Shown here: one piece after another, positions 27,402-36,046 of the stretch
How the letters are laid out: every line of letters starts with the position of its first letter
How positions within the stretch are numbered: position 1 is the stretch's first letter
Origin: Xanthomonas dyei
GTDB taxonomy: Bacteria; Pseudomonadota; Gammaproteobacteria; Xanthomonadales; Xanthomonadaceae
Length of the DNA stretch: 64,000 nucleotides
Assembly (NCBI RefSeq): GCF_002939865.1
Contig: NZ_MDEE01000028.1
Span: 1 to 64,000 of the forward strand
Reading direction: 5' to 3'
Made by a program: the position numbers and the translations under genes
The notes under the pieces: generated by a model
Databases searched by the model: none
Told to the model about the DNA's origin: nothing
What the model saw: only the letters and a program-made list of their open reading frames with translations

Positions 27402-27868
27402 CTGCCCGCAAGCGCTACTGGTTGATGAAGTCCGAGCCGGACACGTTTTCCATCGATGATCTGGAGCGCGTCGGCACCGAGCCGTGGAACGGCGTACGCA
27501 ATTACCAGGCGCGCAATTTCATGCGCGACGGCATGCAGGTCGGCGATGGCGTGTTGTTCTATCACTCCAACTGCAAGGTGCCCGGCATCGTCGGCATCGC
27601 CAAGGTGGCGAGCGCGGCGTACCCGGACGACACCCAGTTCGACCCCACGTCCGACTACCACGACCCCAAGGCCAACCGCGAAGACCCGCGCTGGATGCTG
27701 GTGGACGTGGCGTTCGAGCGCAAACTCAAACGCACGATTTCGCTGGACGAGATCAAGCAGCACGCCGATGCGCTGGGCGAAGGCTTTCCGCTGATCGCAC
27801 GCGGCAACCGGCTGTCGATCCTGCCGGTGACTGCCGCGCAGTGGAAATTGTTGCTGGCGATGGAGTAG
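27398..27868 (+). CDS. EVE domain protein
   Basis: A 156-residue single EVE domain (YWLMKSEPDTFSIDDL at the start, WNGVRNYQARNFMR, then GDGVLFYHSN). EVE domains are PUA-like folds that recognise modified bases in DNA or RNA; the cellular target here is unknown. The 4-nt overlap with the cyclo-ligase gene points to co-expression. Confidence 0.94.
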   Translation: MTARKRYWLMKSEPDTFSIDDLERVGTEPWNGVRNYQARNFMRDGMQVGDGVLFYHSNCKVPGIVGIAKVASAAYPDDTQFDPTSDYHDPKANREDPRWMLVDVAFERKLKRTISLDEIKQHADALGEGFPLIARGNRLSILPVTAAQWKLLLAME

Positions 27869-27964
27869 CCGGGAGTAGGGATTCGGGATTTGCGATTTGC
27901 AAATCCCGGCCCAGCCCAGCCGCTCTTGCGATTCCCGATTCCCGACTCCCTAATCCCGAGCCCC
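27869..27964. repeat. Inverted GGGATTC-type intergenic element (R2)
   Basis: A left arm of heptads (GGGAGTAGGGATTCGGGATT, 27871-27890) and a right arm of complements (CGATTCCCGATTCCCGACTC, 27929-27948) form a stem-loop between the EVE gene and rpiA. It resembles R1 and R4. Confidence 0.6.
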
Positions 27965-27967
27965 AAC

Positions 27968-28615
27968 ATGTCCGAAGCAAAACGCCTGGCCGCCGAGAAG
28001 GCAATCGATTACGTGGAAGACGGCATGATCGTCGGTGTCGGCACCGGTTCGACGGTGGCCTACTTCATCGATGCGCTGGGACGGATCAGCCATCGCATCA
28101 AGGGGGCGGTGTCCAGCTCCGAACAAAGCACCGCGCGCCTGCGCCAGCACGGCATCGAGGTGCTGGATCTCAACCACACCGGCACGCTGTCGCTGTACGT
28201 GGATGGCGCCGACGAGTGCGACCCGAACCGCTGCCTGATCAAGGGCGGCGGTGCGGCGCTGACGCGCGAGAAGATCATTGCCGAAGCCAGTGAGCGCTTC
28301 ATCTGCATCGTGGACCCGAGCAAGCAGGTGCCGATGCTGGGCAAATTTCCGCTGCCGGTGGAAGTGATTCCGATGGCGCGCAGCCTGGTAGCCCGCCAGA
28401 TCCTGGCAATGACCGGCGGCCAGCCGGTGTGGCGCGACGGCGTGATTACCGACAACGGCAACGTGGTGCTGGACGTGCACAACCTGCAGATCACCGACCC
28501 GGTGGCGCTGGAGCGCAGCGTGAACCAGATTCCCGGCGTGGTCTGCGTTGGGTTGTTCGCGCGCCGCCCGGCCGATGTGGTGATCGTCGGCGGCGAGCCG
28601 CCGCGCGTGCTCTGA
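27968..28615 (+). CDS. rpiA: Ribose-5-phosphate isomerase A
   Basis: A 215-residue enzyme interconverting ribose 5-phosphate and ribulose 5-phosphate. Motifs are [22 protein letters not shown], the catalytic DGADECD, and [15 protein letters not shown] 27968 gives the family start [12 protein letters not shown]. It is the direct exit route for ribulose 5-phosphate made by the polyol pathway at 2.6-12.6 kb. Confidence 0.98.
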   Translation: MSEAKRLAAEKAIDYVEDGMIVGVGTGSTVAYFIDALGRISHRIKGAVSSSEQSTARLRQHGIEVLDLNHTGTLSLYVDGADECDPNRCLIKGGGAALTREKIIAEASERFICIVDPSKQVPMLGKFPLPVEVIPMARSLVARQILAMTGGQPVWRDGVITDNGNVVLDVHNLQITDPVALERSVNQIPGVVCVGLFARRPADVVIVGGEPPRVL

Positions 28616-28628
28616 CGCGAGTGGCCGT

Positions 28629-28765
28629 TGCCCGCCTACCGGCGCGGGACCTTCAGCTGCGGCATGGACGCCGCCTACGCGCCTCCCTGGATGGATTCAT
28701 GGCGCGTCCGTGCCGGTAGGCGGGCAGCGGCGCAGCCGCCAAGCCGCAGATCAGCCACCGAATCG
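28629..28765. repeat. Cloverleaf-like repeat, family B copy 3
   Basis: A perfect 15-bp terminal stem (28629-28643 with 28712-28726, TGCCCGCCTACCGGC) encloses two smaller hairpins (one GCGGC/GCCGC, one CGCGCC/GGCGCG). The shared family tail AAGCCGCAGATCAGCC follows at 28741-28756. It lies between rpiA and the DUF192 gene. Confidence 0.7.
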
Positions 28766-28867
28766 ACCTCGGCGCGTGCGCGACCAATGCGCGCACCCAT
28801 GCGCCGGCTTGACGCACGCCGGTGCATGGCAGAAGGTGCGCCATCCTTCGCCCCGTCGGTATGCCGT

Positions 28868-29314
28868 ATGCGCCCTGTCCGCTTCCTCGTTCTTGCGTGT
28901 CTGATCCTGCTCGGCGGCTGCGCCAGCAGCGGTCCGTGGGTGGAACTGGCCGGCGCGCGCTATCAGGTGGAGCTGGCGCAGAACGATGCCGATCGCATCA
29001 AGGGGCTAATGTTCCGCGATGCCATGGACGAAGATCGCGGCATGCTGTTCATCCACGACCGCCAGGAGCCGATGGCGTACTGGATGAAGAACACCAAGAT
29101 CGCACTGGATATCCTGTATTTCGACAACCAGCGCCGGCTGGTGTCGCAGCAGCGCGACGTGCCGCCGTGTTCGGCCGGCGACGGCTGCCCGCCCTACCCC
29201 AGCAAGGCGCCGGCCCGCTATGTGCTGGAGCTCAACGCCGGCCAGGCGGCCAAGCTCAACCTGCAGGACGGGGCAGAACTTGTTTTCAGTCCGGATATTC
29301 CCAAGCTGAAGTGA
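28868..29314 (+). CDS. DUF192 family lipoprotein
   Basis: A 148-residue protein with a short lipoprotein signal ending LGGC (C18). The DUF192 domain includes VELAQNDADRIKGLMFRD, RGMLFIHDR, MAYWMKNTKIALDILYFD, and the C-terminal ARYVLELNAGQA. The family is widespread in envelopes and of unknown function. Start 28868 is chosen for the intact signal sequence; longer frames upstream run through repeat B3. Confidence 0.88.
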   Translation: MRPVRFLVLACLILLGGCASSGPWVELAGARYQVELAQNDADRIKGLMFRDAMDEDRGMLFIHDRQEPMAYWMKNTKIALDILYFDNQRRLVSQQRDVPPCSAGDGCPPYPSKAPARYVLELNAGQAAKLNLQDGAELVFSPDIPKLK

Positions 29315-29354
29315 TTCACAGCGATGCGGTGTCTCCTGTCAGGAAGTACCGGAC

Positions 29355-30236
29355 TTGAACCTCGCGCCGCTTGCCGACACTCTTGTCGGCATGGTCGATA
29401 TGCTCCCACTTCCCCATTGGACCGCGCTCGCCAGCCTGGACGACGATGCGGTGCCGTTGATGTCCACCGCGCTGCTGATCGCGCGCGACGAATATCCGCA
29501 GCTGGACGCCGAGTTGTACGACACGCTGGTGCAAAGCCACGTCGAGCATCTGCGCCGCGAGGTGGATGCGATCGATCTGTGGCCGTTGAAGATGGCCGCG
29601 GTCAATCGCTACCTGTTCGATGAGCTGGGCTACTCGGGCAATCACGACGAGTACTACGACCCGCGCAACAGCTATCTCAACCAGGTATTCGAGCGCCGGC
29701 TGGGCAATCCGATCTCGCTGGCGATGGTGCAGATCGAAGTCGCCCGGCGCCTGGGCATCCCGCTGGCGGGCGTGTCGTTTCCCGGCCATTTCCTGGTGCG
29801 GCTGCCGGTGGACGACGGCGTGCTGGTGATGGATCCGTTCAATGGCGGTCGCCCGTTGGGCGTGGACGAGCTGCGCGAACGCGCGCGCCCGCATCTGGGC
29901 GGCGAAATTCCAGACGACCGCGCACTGGCGCAGATTCTCGACCCCGCCCCGCACCGGGCGATCCTGATCCGCATCCTGCGCAATCTGCACGGCGTCTACG
30001 CCGATGCCGAACACTGGGACCGCGCCGCACGCAGCGCCGACCGCATCCTGAAGCTGGTGCCCGACCAACCCGAAGCGCTGCGCGACCGCGGCATGGCGTA
30101 CCTGCACCTGGGCCACCGCAACGGCGCACGGCATGACTTGACGCGTTATCTGCTGCTCAACCCCAGCGCGCAGGATGCCGCAAACCTGCACGAGCATCTG
30201 GTGGAATTGAACAGTCAGCGCGCTCGCTCGCACTGA
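29355..30236 (+). CDS. SirB1-like transglutaminase-fold/TPR protein
   Basis: A 293-residue cytoplasmic protein. The N-terminal part has the SirB1 transglutaminase-like core (YYDPRNSYLNQVFERRLGNP, then PLAGVSFPGHFLVRL and VMDPFNGG). The C-terminal part (about 205-285) has one to two TPR-like helical repeats (DRILKLVPDQPEALRDRGMAYL). Function is unknown. The frame opens with TTG at 29355; ATG 29391 or 29400 would shorten it slightly. Confidence 0.88.
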   Translation: MNLAPLADTLVGMVDMLPLPHWTALASLDDDAVPLMSTALLIARDEYPQLDAELYDTLVQSHVEHLRREVDAIDLWPLKMAAVNRYLFDELGYSGNHDEYYDPRNSYLNQVFERRLGNPISLAMVQIEVARRLGIPLAGVSFPGHFLVRLPVDDGVLVMDPFNGGRPLGVDELRERARPHLGGEIPDDRALAQILDPAPHRAILIRILRNLHGVYADAEHWDRAARSADRILKLVPDQPEALRDRGMAYLHLGHRNGARHDLTRYLLLNPSAQDAANLHEHLVELNSQRARSH

Positions 30237-30265
30237 CTGTTGCCGTCAGGAAACAGCCCCACCCA

Positions 30266-30721
30266 CTAGTGGGGCTTGCCTTGAGCCGACCGTGGCAGCT
30301 GATACGCGGTTATATACTCGCCGTTCGCGCCATATATAACGATATTATTATAATTGGCATCGCTGTAAACCACGTGCGCATGGCAAGGACAGTTTGCCCG
30401 GGCTGTCAGCGTTCCATTCGATTGCAGCGTAGCGTCTTGCGCACTCGTTGCTATGGGCAATTGGGATGCAGCGCCCGGCACAAGCGATAGCACCGCCAGC
30501 ACATCGTCATTCAGCGCATTGATCTGAAGAAATTTAAGCCCAGTCTTTTCGAAAACGTAGGCTTTAAAACGCGGTGATAGGCTCAGATTCGCCTTACCCG
30601 CCGGCAACCGCTCACCCAAGCCCTGAATCAGGGACGGTTGGTCGGCCGTGGACGCAATCGCCCCGAATGGAGCTGCAAGGGCTAAGACCAAGATCGTCGC
30701 GCGTAGCGATACTTTCAACAT
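30266..30721 (-). CDS. Small secreted protein of unknown function
   Basis: A 151-residue protein with a clear Sec signal (hydrophobic stretch ILVLALAAPFGAIA, cleavage about residue 23-24). The mature part is acid-poor, with a CPCHAH motif near the C terminus. I do not recognise the family. Its codons and the DNA on both sides are clearly more AT-rich than the flanking genes, which suggests horizontal origin. It is convergent with the SirB1 gene and separated from rubredoxin by 213 nt of AT-rich DNA. Confidence 0.7.
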   Translation of the reverse strand: MLKVSLRATILVLALAAPFGAIASTADQPSLIQGLGERLPAGKANLSLSPRFKAYVFEKTGLKFLQINALNDDVLAVLSLVPGAASQLPIATSAQDATLQSNGTLTARANCPCHAHVVYSDANYNNIVIYGANGEYITAYQLPRSAQGKPH

Positions 30722-30934
30722 AAAAATCCTTTTCAGTATTGAAACGATTTCGGCACCTCATGCAGCATAGGTGCCAGCCGAAAAACAAAGGCAATTATTG
30801 CAGCGATTGCTGGCTACCCCGCGAGGTTACTCTTGTGAAAGTCGCATTTCCAATTCCGCACAGCTCTTATCCAGGAAGATCATTCCATTAGTCTCCAAAG
30901 ACAAGATCACTAAAATTTCTCTACCAGCGTCTCT

Positions 30935-31126
30935 TCAATCGATCTCCACCATCTCGAAGTCGTCCTTTGTCACGCCGCAATCCGGGCAGGTCCAGGTGTC
31001 GGGCACGTCTTGCCAGGCGGTGCCGGGGGCGATGCCTTCTTCGGGGATGCCGTCGGCCTCGTGATAGAGAAATCCGCAGACCACGCACATCCAGGTGCGG
31101 TAGGTGGTGGTGGATGTGTCGCTCAT
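30935..31126 (-). CDS. Rubredoxin
   Basis: A 63-residue one-iron electron carrier with the two cysteine knuckles [10 protein letters not shown] and [11 protein letters not shown]. It keeps the aromatic core (W15, Y22, W37). ATG 31126 (MSDTST) gives the usual length. It is divergent from thiE with a short shared promoter region. The partner reductase is not in this window. Confidence 0.96.
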   Translation of the reverse strand: MSDTSTTTYRTWMCVVCGFLYHEADGIPEEGIAPGTAWQDVPDTWTCPDCGVTKDDFEMVEID

Positions 31127-31198
31127 TGGATAATCGCGGTCACGCAACGGTGGGACCTGCATTGTCCCATCCCACCCACCGCTTTCGGAAGCGCTGCC

Positions 31199-31822
31199 AT
31201 GCCCCAGCTGCAAGACGCCCGCGGCGTCTACCTGATCACCCCCGATGACACCGATACGCCGCGCCTGCTTGCGCGTACCGCACCGCTGTTGTCGGGCATC
31301 ACCTGGCTGCAGTACCGCAACAAGCAGGCGGACGCGGCACTACGGCTGCAGCAGGCCAGTGCCCTGCGCGAGGTCTGCGCGGCCCATGGCGTGCCGCTGA
31401 TCATCAACGACGATGCGCAGCTGGCAGCGCAGGTCGGCGCGCATGGCGTGCACCTGGGCGAAGACGATGGCGATGTGGCGGCGGCACGTGCGCTGCTGGG
31501 GCCGCAGGCGATTATCGGGGTGTCGTGTTACGACGAGATCGATCGTGCGCGCGTCGCGGCCACCGCAGGCGCCAGCTACGTGGCGTTCGGCGCGTTTTTC
31601 CCCACCACCACCAAACAGACGACCCGTCGCGCCACGCCCGCGCTGCTGCAACAGGCGGCCGATCTCGGCCTGCCACGGGTGGCCATCGGCGGGATCGCGC
31701 CGCCGCAGGTCGGTGAGCTGGTCGCTGCAGGCGCCGAGTTGATTGCCGTGGTCAGCGGTGTGTATGCAGCGGCGGATCCGGTCGCAGCACTGCGGGCGTA
31801 TCGGGCCGGATTTGCGCAGTAG
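31199..31822 (+). CDS. thiE: Thiamine phosphate synthase
   Basis: A 207-residue TIM-barrel enzyme joining HMP-pyrophosphate and thiazole phosphate to thiamine phosphate. Motifs are [51 protein letters not shown], and [10 protein letters not shown]. In pseudomonads thiE is next to hemL; here they are split by a TonB receptor and repeats. Confidence 0.97.
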   Translation: MPQLQDARGVYLITPDDTDTPRLLARTAPLLSGITWLQYRNKQADAALRLQQASALREVCAAHGVPLIINDDAQLAAQVGAHGVHLGEDDGDVAAARALLGPQAIIGVSCYDEIDRARVAATAGASYVAFGAFFPTTTKQTTRRATPALLQQAADLGLPRVAIGGIAPPQVGELVAAGAELIAVVSGVYAAADPVAALRAYRAGFAQ

Positions 31823-31970
31823 TTTCGCTGACGGATGACAGCGTTACGGGTGGACCGCGCCATTCCAGACAGAAAACTAACGTCTTGAATACTTGTGCAA
31901 ACGCGCTTGTGAAGCGTTGTTTTGTCTGGGTGCGATCGAAAGCCAGAGCAACACCGCAGTGTCGCGGGCA

Positions 31971-32070
31971 CGGTGCCCTCGCCGCTCGCGGGATACGCCG
32001 TGAACCCATCCCTGGGGGCTCGATGGCGGCATCCATGCCGCCAACGGTACCGCAAGCGGCGAGGACACCG
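31971..32070. repeat. Cloverleaf-like repeat, family A copy 1
   Basis: 23-nt inverted arms (31971-31993 with 32048-32070, 20 of 23 positions matching) enclose a perfect 8-bp hairpin GGCGGCAT-CC-ATGCCGCC, preceded by a weaker one. It closely matches copy 2 at 58091-58190 along its whole length. Confidence 0.75.
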
Positions 32071-32246
32071 CGCCAGAACGATGGTCGGTGCTTGTATGAA
32101 AAAGCTGATCGCAGCGCGTGGCAAACGCGCTTGCAGATGCAGGCGACTGCGTGATCGCATTCGACAGGCGCTGACGCAGAGATGCGTAAAGCTGGCACCT
32201 CATCTCGTACGCACCACAAACGTAGTGCGCCGCTCGCACCACGCAC

Positions 32247-32380
32247 ACCGACCATCTCGACAAGTCCTTGCCCGCCCTCGCGGGACCTTTGGCGGCATGG
32301 ATGCCGCAAAAGAGCTACAGGGACATACTTGCGGCGTGTCCTGCGATGGCGGGCGGGCAAGGGCCCAGCCAAGTCGCAGA
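32247..32380. repeat. Cloverleaf-like repeat, family B copy 1
   Basis: A terminal 11-bp stem (32266-32276 with 32352-32362, CCTTGCCCGCC) surrounds an inner CGGCAT-GG-ATGCCG hairpin. It begins with GACCATCTCGAC, identical in copy 2, and ends in AAGTCGCAGATC. It follows family A copy 1 in the same order as at 58 kb. The rest of the 31823-32492 gap holds no gene that I can support. Confidence 0.7.
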
Positions 32381-32492
32381 TCTGCAGCTCCAAGACTTCA
32401 CCACGGATTGAGTGCAACGTCCTCGGCCAAGCCACCAGCCAACCAGCGTGCCTCTCTCATCAAAGCATCGCCGATCGGGCCGCCATCCCGCA

Positions 32493-32530
32493 CAACAAAA
32501 AACAGCGACGCGTGCCATCACGCGTCGCTG
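32493..32530 (-). terminator. Rho-independent terminator of the Oar-like receptor gene
   Basis: On the minus strand a perfect 12-bp stem (32519-32530 with 32503-32514, CAGCGACGCGTG) with a 4-nt loop is followed by TTTTTTGTTG, about 28 nt after the stop codon. Confidence 0.88.
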
Positions 32531-32558
32531 CCGGAAGTGACGTTATCGCGCGGTGCGT

Positions 32559-35500
32559 TTAGAAGTCGTAACTCAATGTCACCCGGCCCGAGCGCGGTGC
32601 CTGGTAGGCCACGACCTGGTCCCACAGCGGGTTGGTGGTGTTGTCGGGCAATTGCGAGAACGGGTAGATGTTGGTTGCGGTCTGCTCGTTGGTGATGTTG
32701 AACACATCGAAGCGCAGCGCCAGCTTGCCGTCGGCGAATGCAGGCTTGTAGGTCACGCCCATGTCGAGCTGGGCGATCCAGCCCAGGCGGCCCTGCGAAC
32801 CGGGGGGCGATGCACTGCCAGTGCCGGTTTCCGGGTTGTAGCAGTAGTGGTACGGCCCGCCAGTGATCGCACTGCCGCCATAGCCGGCCGGATCGCGGCC
32901 GCTGTACTCGGTGCCGTAGTAGTTGCCCAGGCAGTTATGCGGCGCGCCGGAGATCAGGCTGAAATTGGCCGAAGCGCCCCACTGCGGATTGAACTGGTAG
33001 AAGCCGAACAGCTTGAGCTGATGACGGTGGTCGTTGGATTGATCGCCGTTGAAGTGCTCCATCAACGCCGCATGGTCCCAGCTCTGCGTGGTCGACACCG
33101 AGGCCTGGCCCTGATAGCTGCCCAACGCGCCGCCGGTGCGCCACAGGTCCGAACGCACCTGGCCTTCGGTGGTGCCGTAGCTATGCGACCAGACGTAGTT
33201 GACCTTGGCATACCACTGGCCGTCGAACGGACGCTCCAGGTTGAATTCCACAGCCGAATAGTTGCGCTTGAACTTGGGGAAGCCCGCTGCCTCGCGGCTC
33301 ACCGACACTTCGTGGAACTGGCCATCGGTGCCGATCACGCCCCAGGTATTGGTCTGGCCCGGATTGATCAGCGATGCACCGGCCACTTGCGAGAAGTCGA
33401 TGGTGACGCCTTGCGCCGCCGCGGCGTTGATCAGCGCCGTGTTGGAGACGTCGTAGTTCTGGTCGTCGATGCCGGCATTGAGACGACGATGCGTGCCGCG
33501 CACGCCCAGCACCCAGCCACTTTCGAGTTGCTTGGTAAAGCCGAGGATGACCTCGTCCTGATTCTCGCCTTCGATGTCCTTGGCCACCGCGGTGCGCACA
33601 TCGGCGATGCGGCCGAAACGCGAGTTGGCAGACACCGCAGAGCCCAATTGCTGCGCCAACACCGGCGTGCCATCGGCATTGATGCCGCTGTAGGTGAAGT
33701 AGGTGTCGGTGGTGGTGGCCGGGGTGAACAGGCTCACCGCCGACAGCGGCAGACCGAGGTAATAACGACCGAGATTACCGAACACCTTCAGGCTGGAATC
33801 GCCGTTGACGTCCCAGCTGAAGCCCAATCGCGGTGCCCAGGCATTGTCCACTTCGATATATGGGTCGCCGAACGGGGTGTAGTTGGTGAACTCGTCCTTG
33901 CGCAGGCCGATGCTCAACAGCAGGTTGTCGGTGACCTGCCACTTGTCCTCGATGTAATAGGCGCGTTGCTTGGCCTCGTACGAGTACAGGCTGGTGTTGA
34001 TGTTGCGCACCACGTAATAACCGCTGGAGCCGTTGACCGGATCGACCAGGCCCGGGCTTGGTGCGCCGATGCCACCGGCTTCGTTGGCCGACTGGCTGAC
34101 TAATCCGCCGGTCGCCAGTCCGTTGGGATCGTTGGTCTGGCCGTAGGTCCACGCAAAGCCGGGGCCGGACAGCACCGAGCCGACATCGATGCCTTCGGAC
34201 TTCTGGTTGTCGATACCGAAGTTGAGCGTGTGGTGGCCGAGACGCCATTCCAGATTCAGGCGCTGATTGTCTTTTTTGTACTCGCGGTCGGGCGAGCTGA
34301 CCGAGGTGACCAGCTGGTTGCCGATGCGTGGTGTGCCGCCGGTATACGCCGGGTTCTGCAGTGCGGCGCTGTTGATGACAGGGCCACCAGCGGCGTCGTA
34401 GTTGAACGGAGTCAGTTCGTCGGGCGTTGTCATCTTGCCGTACAGCGCAGTCACGGTGAGGTTATCGCCCAGGTAGCCGGTGTACTTGCCGGTGAACAGC
34501 GTGGGGCCGGTTTTCCAGGTGGATTCATCGGTGAAGTAGCTGCCGCGCTCGCGCGCCAGATAGTCGTAGCGATAGATCGAGCCGTTGGTTTCTGCCTTGT
34601 CGCTGGCACCGGTCACCTCGATCAGGTGGTTGTCGGTGATGTTCCAGTCCACCTTGGCGTACCAGCGCTTTTGCTTGTAGTCGTAGTCGGTGAGGCCACC
34701 GGTGCGGCCGTTGTCGGTGTCGCGATTGGTGCCCACGCGCACGCCGTCCGAATCCACCTGCTCGGCGGCCAGGAAGAAGAACAATTTGTCCTGGATGATC
34801 GGCCCGCCGACGTAGGCGCTGTAGGTGGTCTGGTTGGCTTCGGCCTCGCTGGCCGGCTGGTACAGGCCGTTGGCTGCTCGCGCGTAGCGGTAAGCGGCGT
34901 TGTTGACGGTGCTGCCCTGGCTGTCCGGGCGCCAGTAGATATCGCGCTGATTGGCGCGCAAGCCGTTCGGCTCCCAGATGACCGCTGCGCCGAACTTCCA
35001 TTCGTTGGTGCCGCGCTTGCCGATCTGGTTGATCACCCCCCCATTGGCGCGGCCGTATTGCGCGCCGTAGCCGCCGGTGAAGATTTCCTGCTGGTCGATG
35101 GCGCCGTACGGCAGGGTCAGACCACCCAGGTTGTTGCTGATGGTGGTGGTGTTGAAGCCGTTGAGGTAATACGCGTTTTCGCTGGCGGCCGAGCCGCCGA
35201 AGCTGGGCAGCGAACCGCCGAGCGGGCCATTGTCGAAGCCGCCGCTATTGACCACCACGCCCGGCGCCAGCAGCGCGATCGCCTCGGCCGTGCGGCCCAG
35301 CGGCAGTTGCTGCAGCTGTTCGGCGGTGATCACGGTGCGCGTGTCTACGCTGCTGACGTCGATGGTGGTCAGGCCGGCAGCGGTGACGGTGACGCTGTCC
35401 ATCGTCTGCATACCGCTCCCCGCGGCGTTGGCGGCGGCAAACGACACATCGGTGTTGGCGCCGACGGTGATGGCCACGTTCTCGCGGGTTTCCACCACCG

Positions 35501-35741
35501 CGCCGTCGCGCTTGACCGTCACCCTGTAGGTGCCCAGCGGCAGGTTGCCGGCGGTGTAACGGCCGCGCGCATCCACCGGCACTTCGCGACTGAGGCCGCT
35601 GTTGTTTTCCACCACCACGCTGGTGCCATTGCCTTGCCCCACGCTGCCGACGATGCTGCCGGTGGTCGACTGCGCGTGTGCACTGCCGATGGCCACAACC
35701 AACGCCAACGCCAAAGCACGCTTCTGGATACTACGGTTCAT
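32559..35741 (-). CDS. Oar-like TonB-dependent receptor
   Basis: A 1060-residue outer-membrane receptor. It has a Sec signal (cleavage after AHA, residue 23), then a carboxypeptidase-regulatory-like beta-sandwich (about 25-95, VDARGRYTAGNLPLGTYRVTV), a plug domain with LPLGRTAEAIALLAPGV and a long 22-strand barrel ending GRVTLSYDF with terminal Phe. This is the OmpA-related/Oar architecture; relatives take up or export large ligands and are numerous in Xanthomonas. Ligand is unknown. It interrupts the thiE-hemL neighbourhood and is flanked by repeats, which suggests an acquired unit. Upstream 35742-35909 must contain its promoter; none was clear. Confidence 0.93.
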   Translation of the reverse strand: MNRSIQKRALALALVVAIGSAHAQSTTGSIVGSVGQGNGTSVVVENNSGLSREVPVDARGRYTAGNLPLGTYRVTVKRDGAVVETRENVAITVGANTDVSFAAANAAGSGMQTMDSVTVTAAGLTTIDVSSVDTRTVITAEQLQQLPLGRTAEAIALLAPGVVVNSGGFDNGPLGGSLPSFGGSAASENAYYLNGFNTTTISNNLGGLTLPYGAIDQQEIFTGGYGAQYGRANGGVINQIGKRGTNEWKFGAAVIWEPNGLRANQRDIYWRPDSQGSTVNNAAYRYARAANGLYQPASEAEANQTTYSAYVGGPIIQDKLFFFLAAEQVDSDGVRVGTNRDTDNGRTGGLTDYDYKQKRWYAKVDWNITDNHLIEVTGASDKAETNGSIYRYDYLARERGSYFTDESTWKTGPTLFTGKYTGYLGDNLTVTALYGKMTTPDELTPFNYDAAGGPVINSAALQNPAYTGGTPRIGNQLVTSVSSPDREYKKDNQRLNLEWRLGHHTLNFGIDNQKSEGIDVGSVLSGPGFAWTYGQTNDPNGLATGGLVSQSANEAGGIGAPSPGLVDPVNGSSGYYVVRNINTSLYSYEAKQRAYYIEDKWQVTDNLLLSIGLRKDEFTNYTPFGDPYIEVDNAWAPRLGFSWDVNGDSSLKVFGNLGRYYLGLPLSAVSLFTPATTTDTYFTYSGINADGTPVLAQQLGSAVSANSRFGRIADVRTAVAKDIEGENQDEVILGFTKQLESGWVLGVRGTHRRLNAGIDDQNYDVSNTALINAAAAQGVTIDFSQVAGASLINPGQTNTWGVIGTDGQFHEVSVSREAAGFPKFKRNYSAVEFNLERPFDGQWYAKVNYVWSHSYGTTEGQVRSDLWRTGGALGSYQGQASVSTTQSWDHAALMEHFNGDQSNDHRHQLKLFGFYQFNPQWGASANFSLISGAPHNCLGNYYGTEYSGRDPAGYGGSAITGGPYHYCYNPETGTGSASPPGSQGRLGWIAQLDMGVTYKPAFADGKLALRFDVFNITNEQTATNIYPFSQLPDNTTNPLWDQVVAYQAPRSGRVTLSYDF

Positions 35742-35909
35742 GCGTTCTCCCCAAGATGGAAACTGCCGGCAACGCGGCTAAATGAACGGGGCCAACGGCC
35801 ACCGCAATCACACTTTCTGAACATCGGCAGCGGGGCGCCAATGACCGCACGCCATCAGCTGATGCCCAAACTGTCGATACCGTCGCGTTCGATCATAGGC
35901 AGCCAAGTT

Positions 35910-35939
35910 CCCCTACCCGGCGGCTCCGACGGGTAGGGG
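35910..35939. promoter_or_regulatory. Perfect 10-bp hairpin between the divergent receptor gene and hemL
   Basis: CCCCTACCCG - 10-nt loop - CGGGTAGGGG. Neither strand has a T-tract after it. It may be a regulator site or an mRNA leader structure of hemL, whose start lies 107 nt downstream. A further GGGTAGG follows at 35950. Confidence 0.4.
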
Positions 35940-36046
35940 AGCCTCTGCCGGGTAGGCGCGCGCGGCCGCAGGCCTGACAATGGCGGACGCGATGCCCGCT
36001 GCCGGGCATCGATGCCCCCATCGGTATTCCTCAAGGATCTGCGCGC

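Noticed and set aside
31971-32380. CRISPR array or tRNA cluster suggested by repeated hairpins
   Set aside because: There is no regular repeat-spacer pattern, no anticodon arm or CCA-proximal stem; these are interspersed cloverleaf-like repeats.
31885-32695. Frames across repeats A1 and B1
   Set aside because: The DNA is explained by inverted repeats; frames contain repeat-derived MDAAIEPP-like peptides on the opposite strand too.
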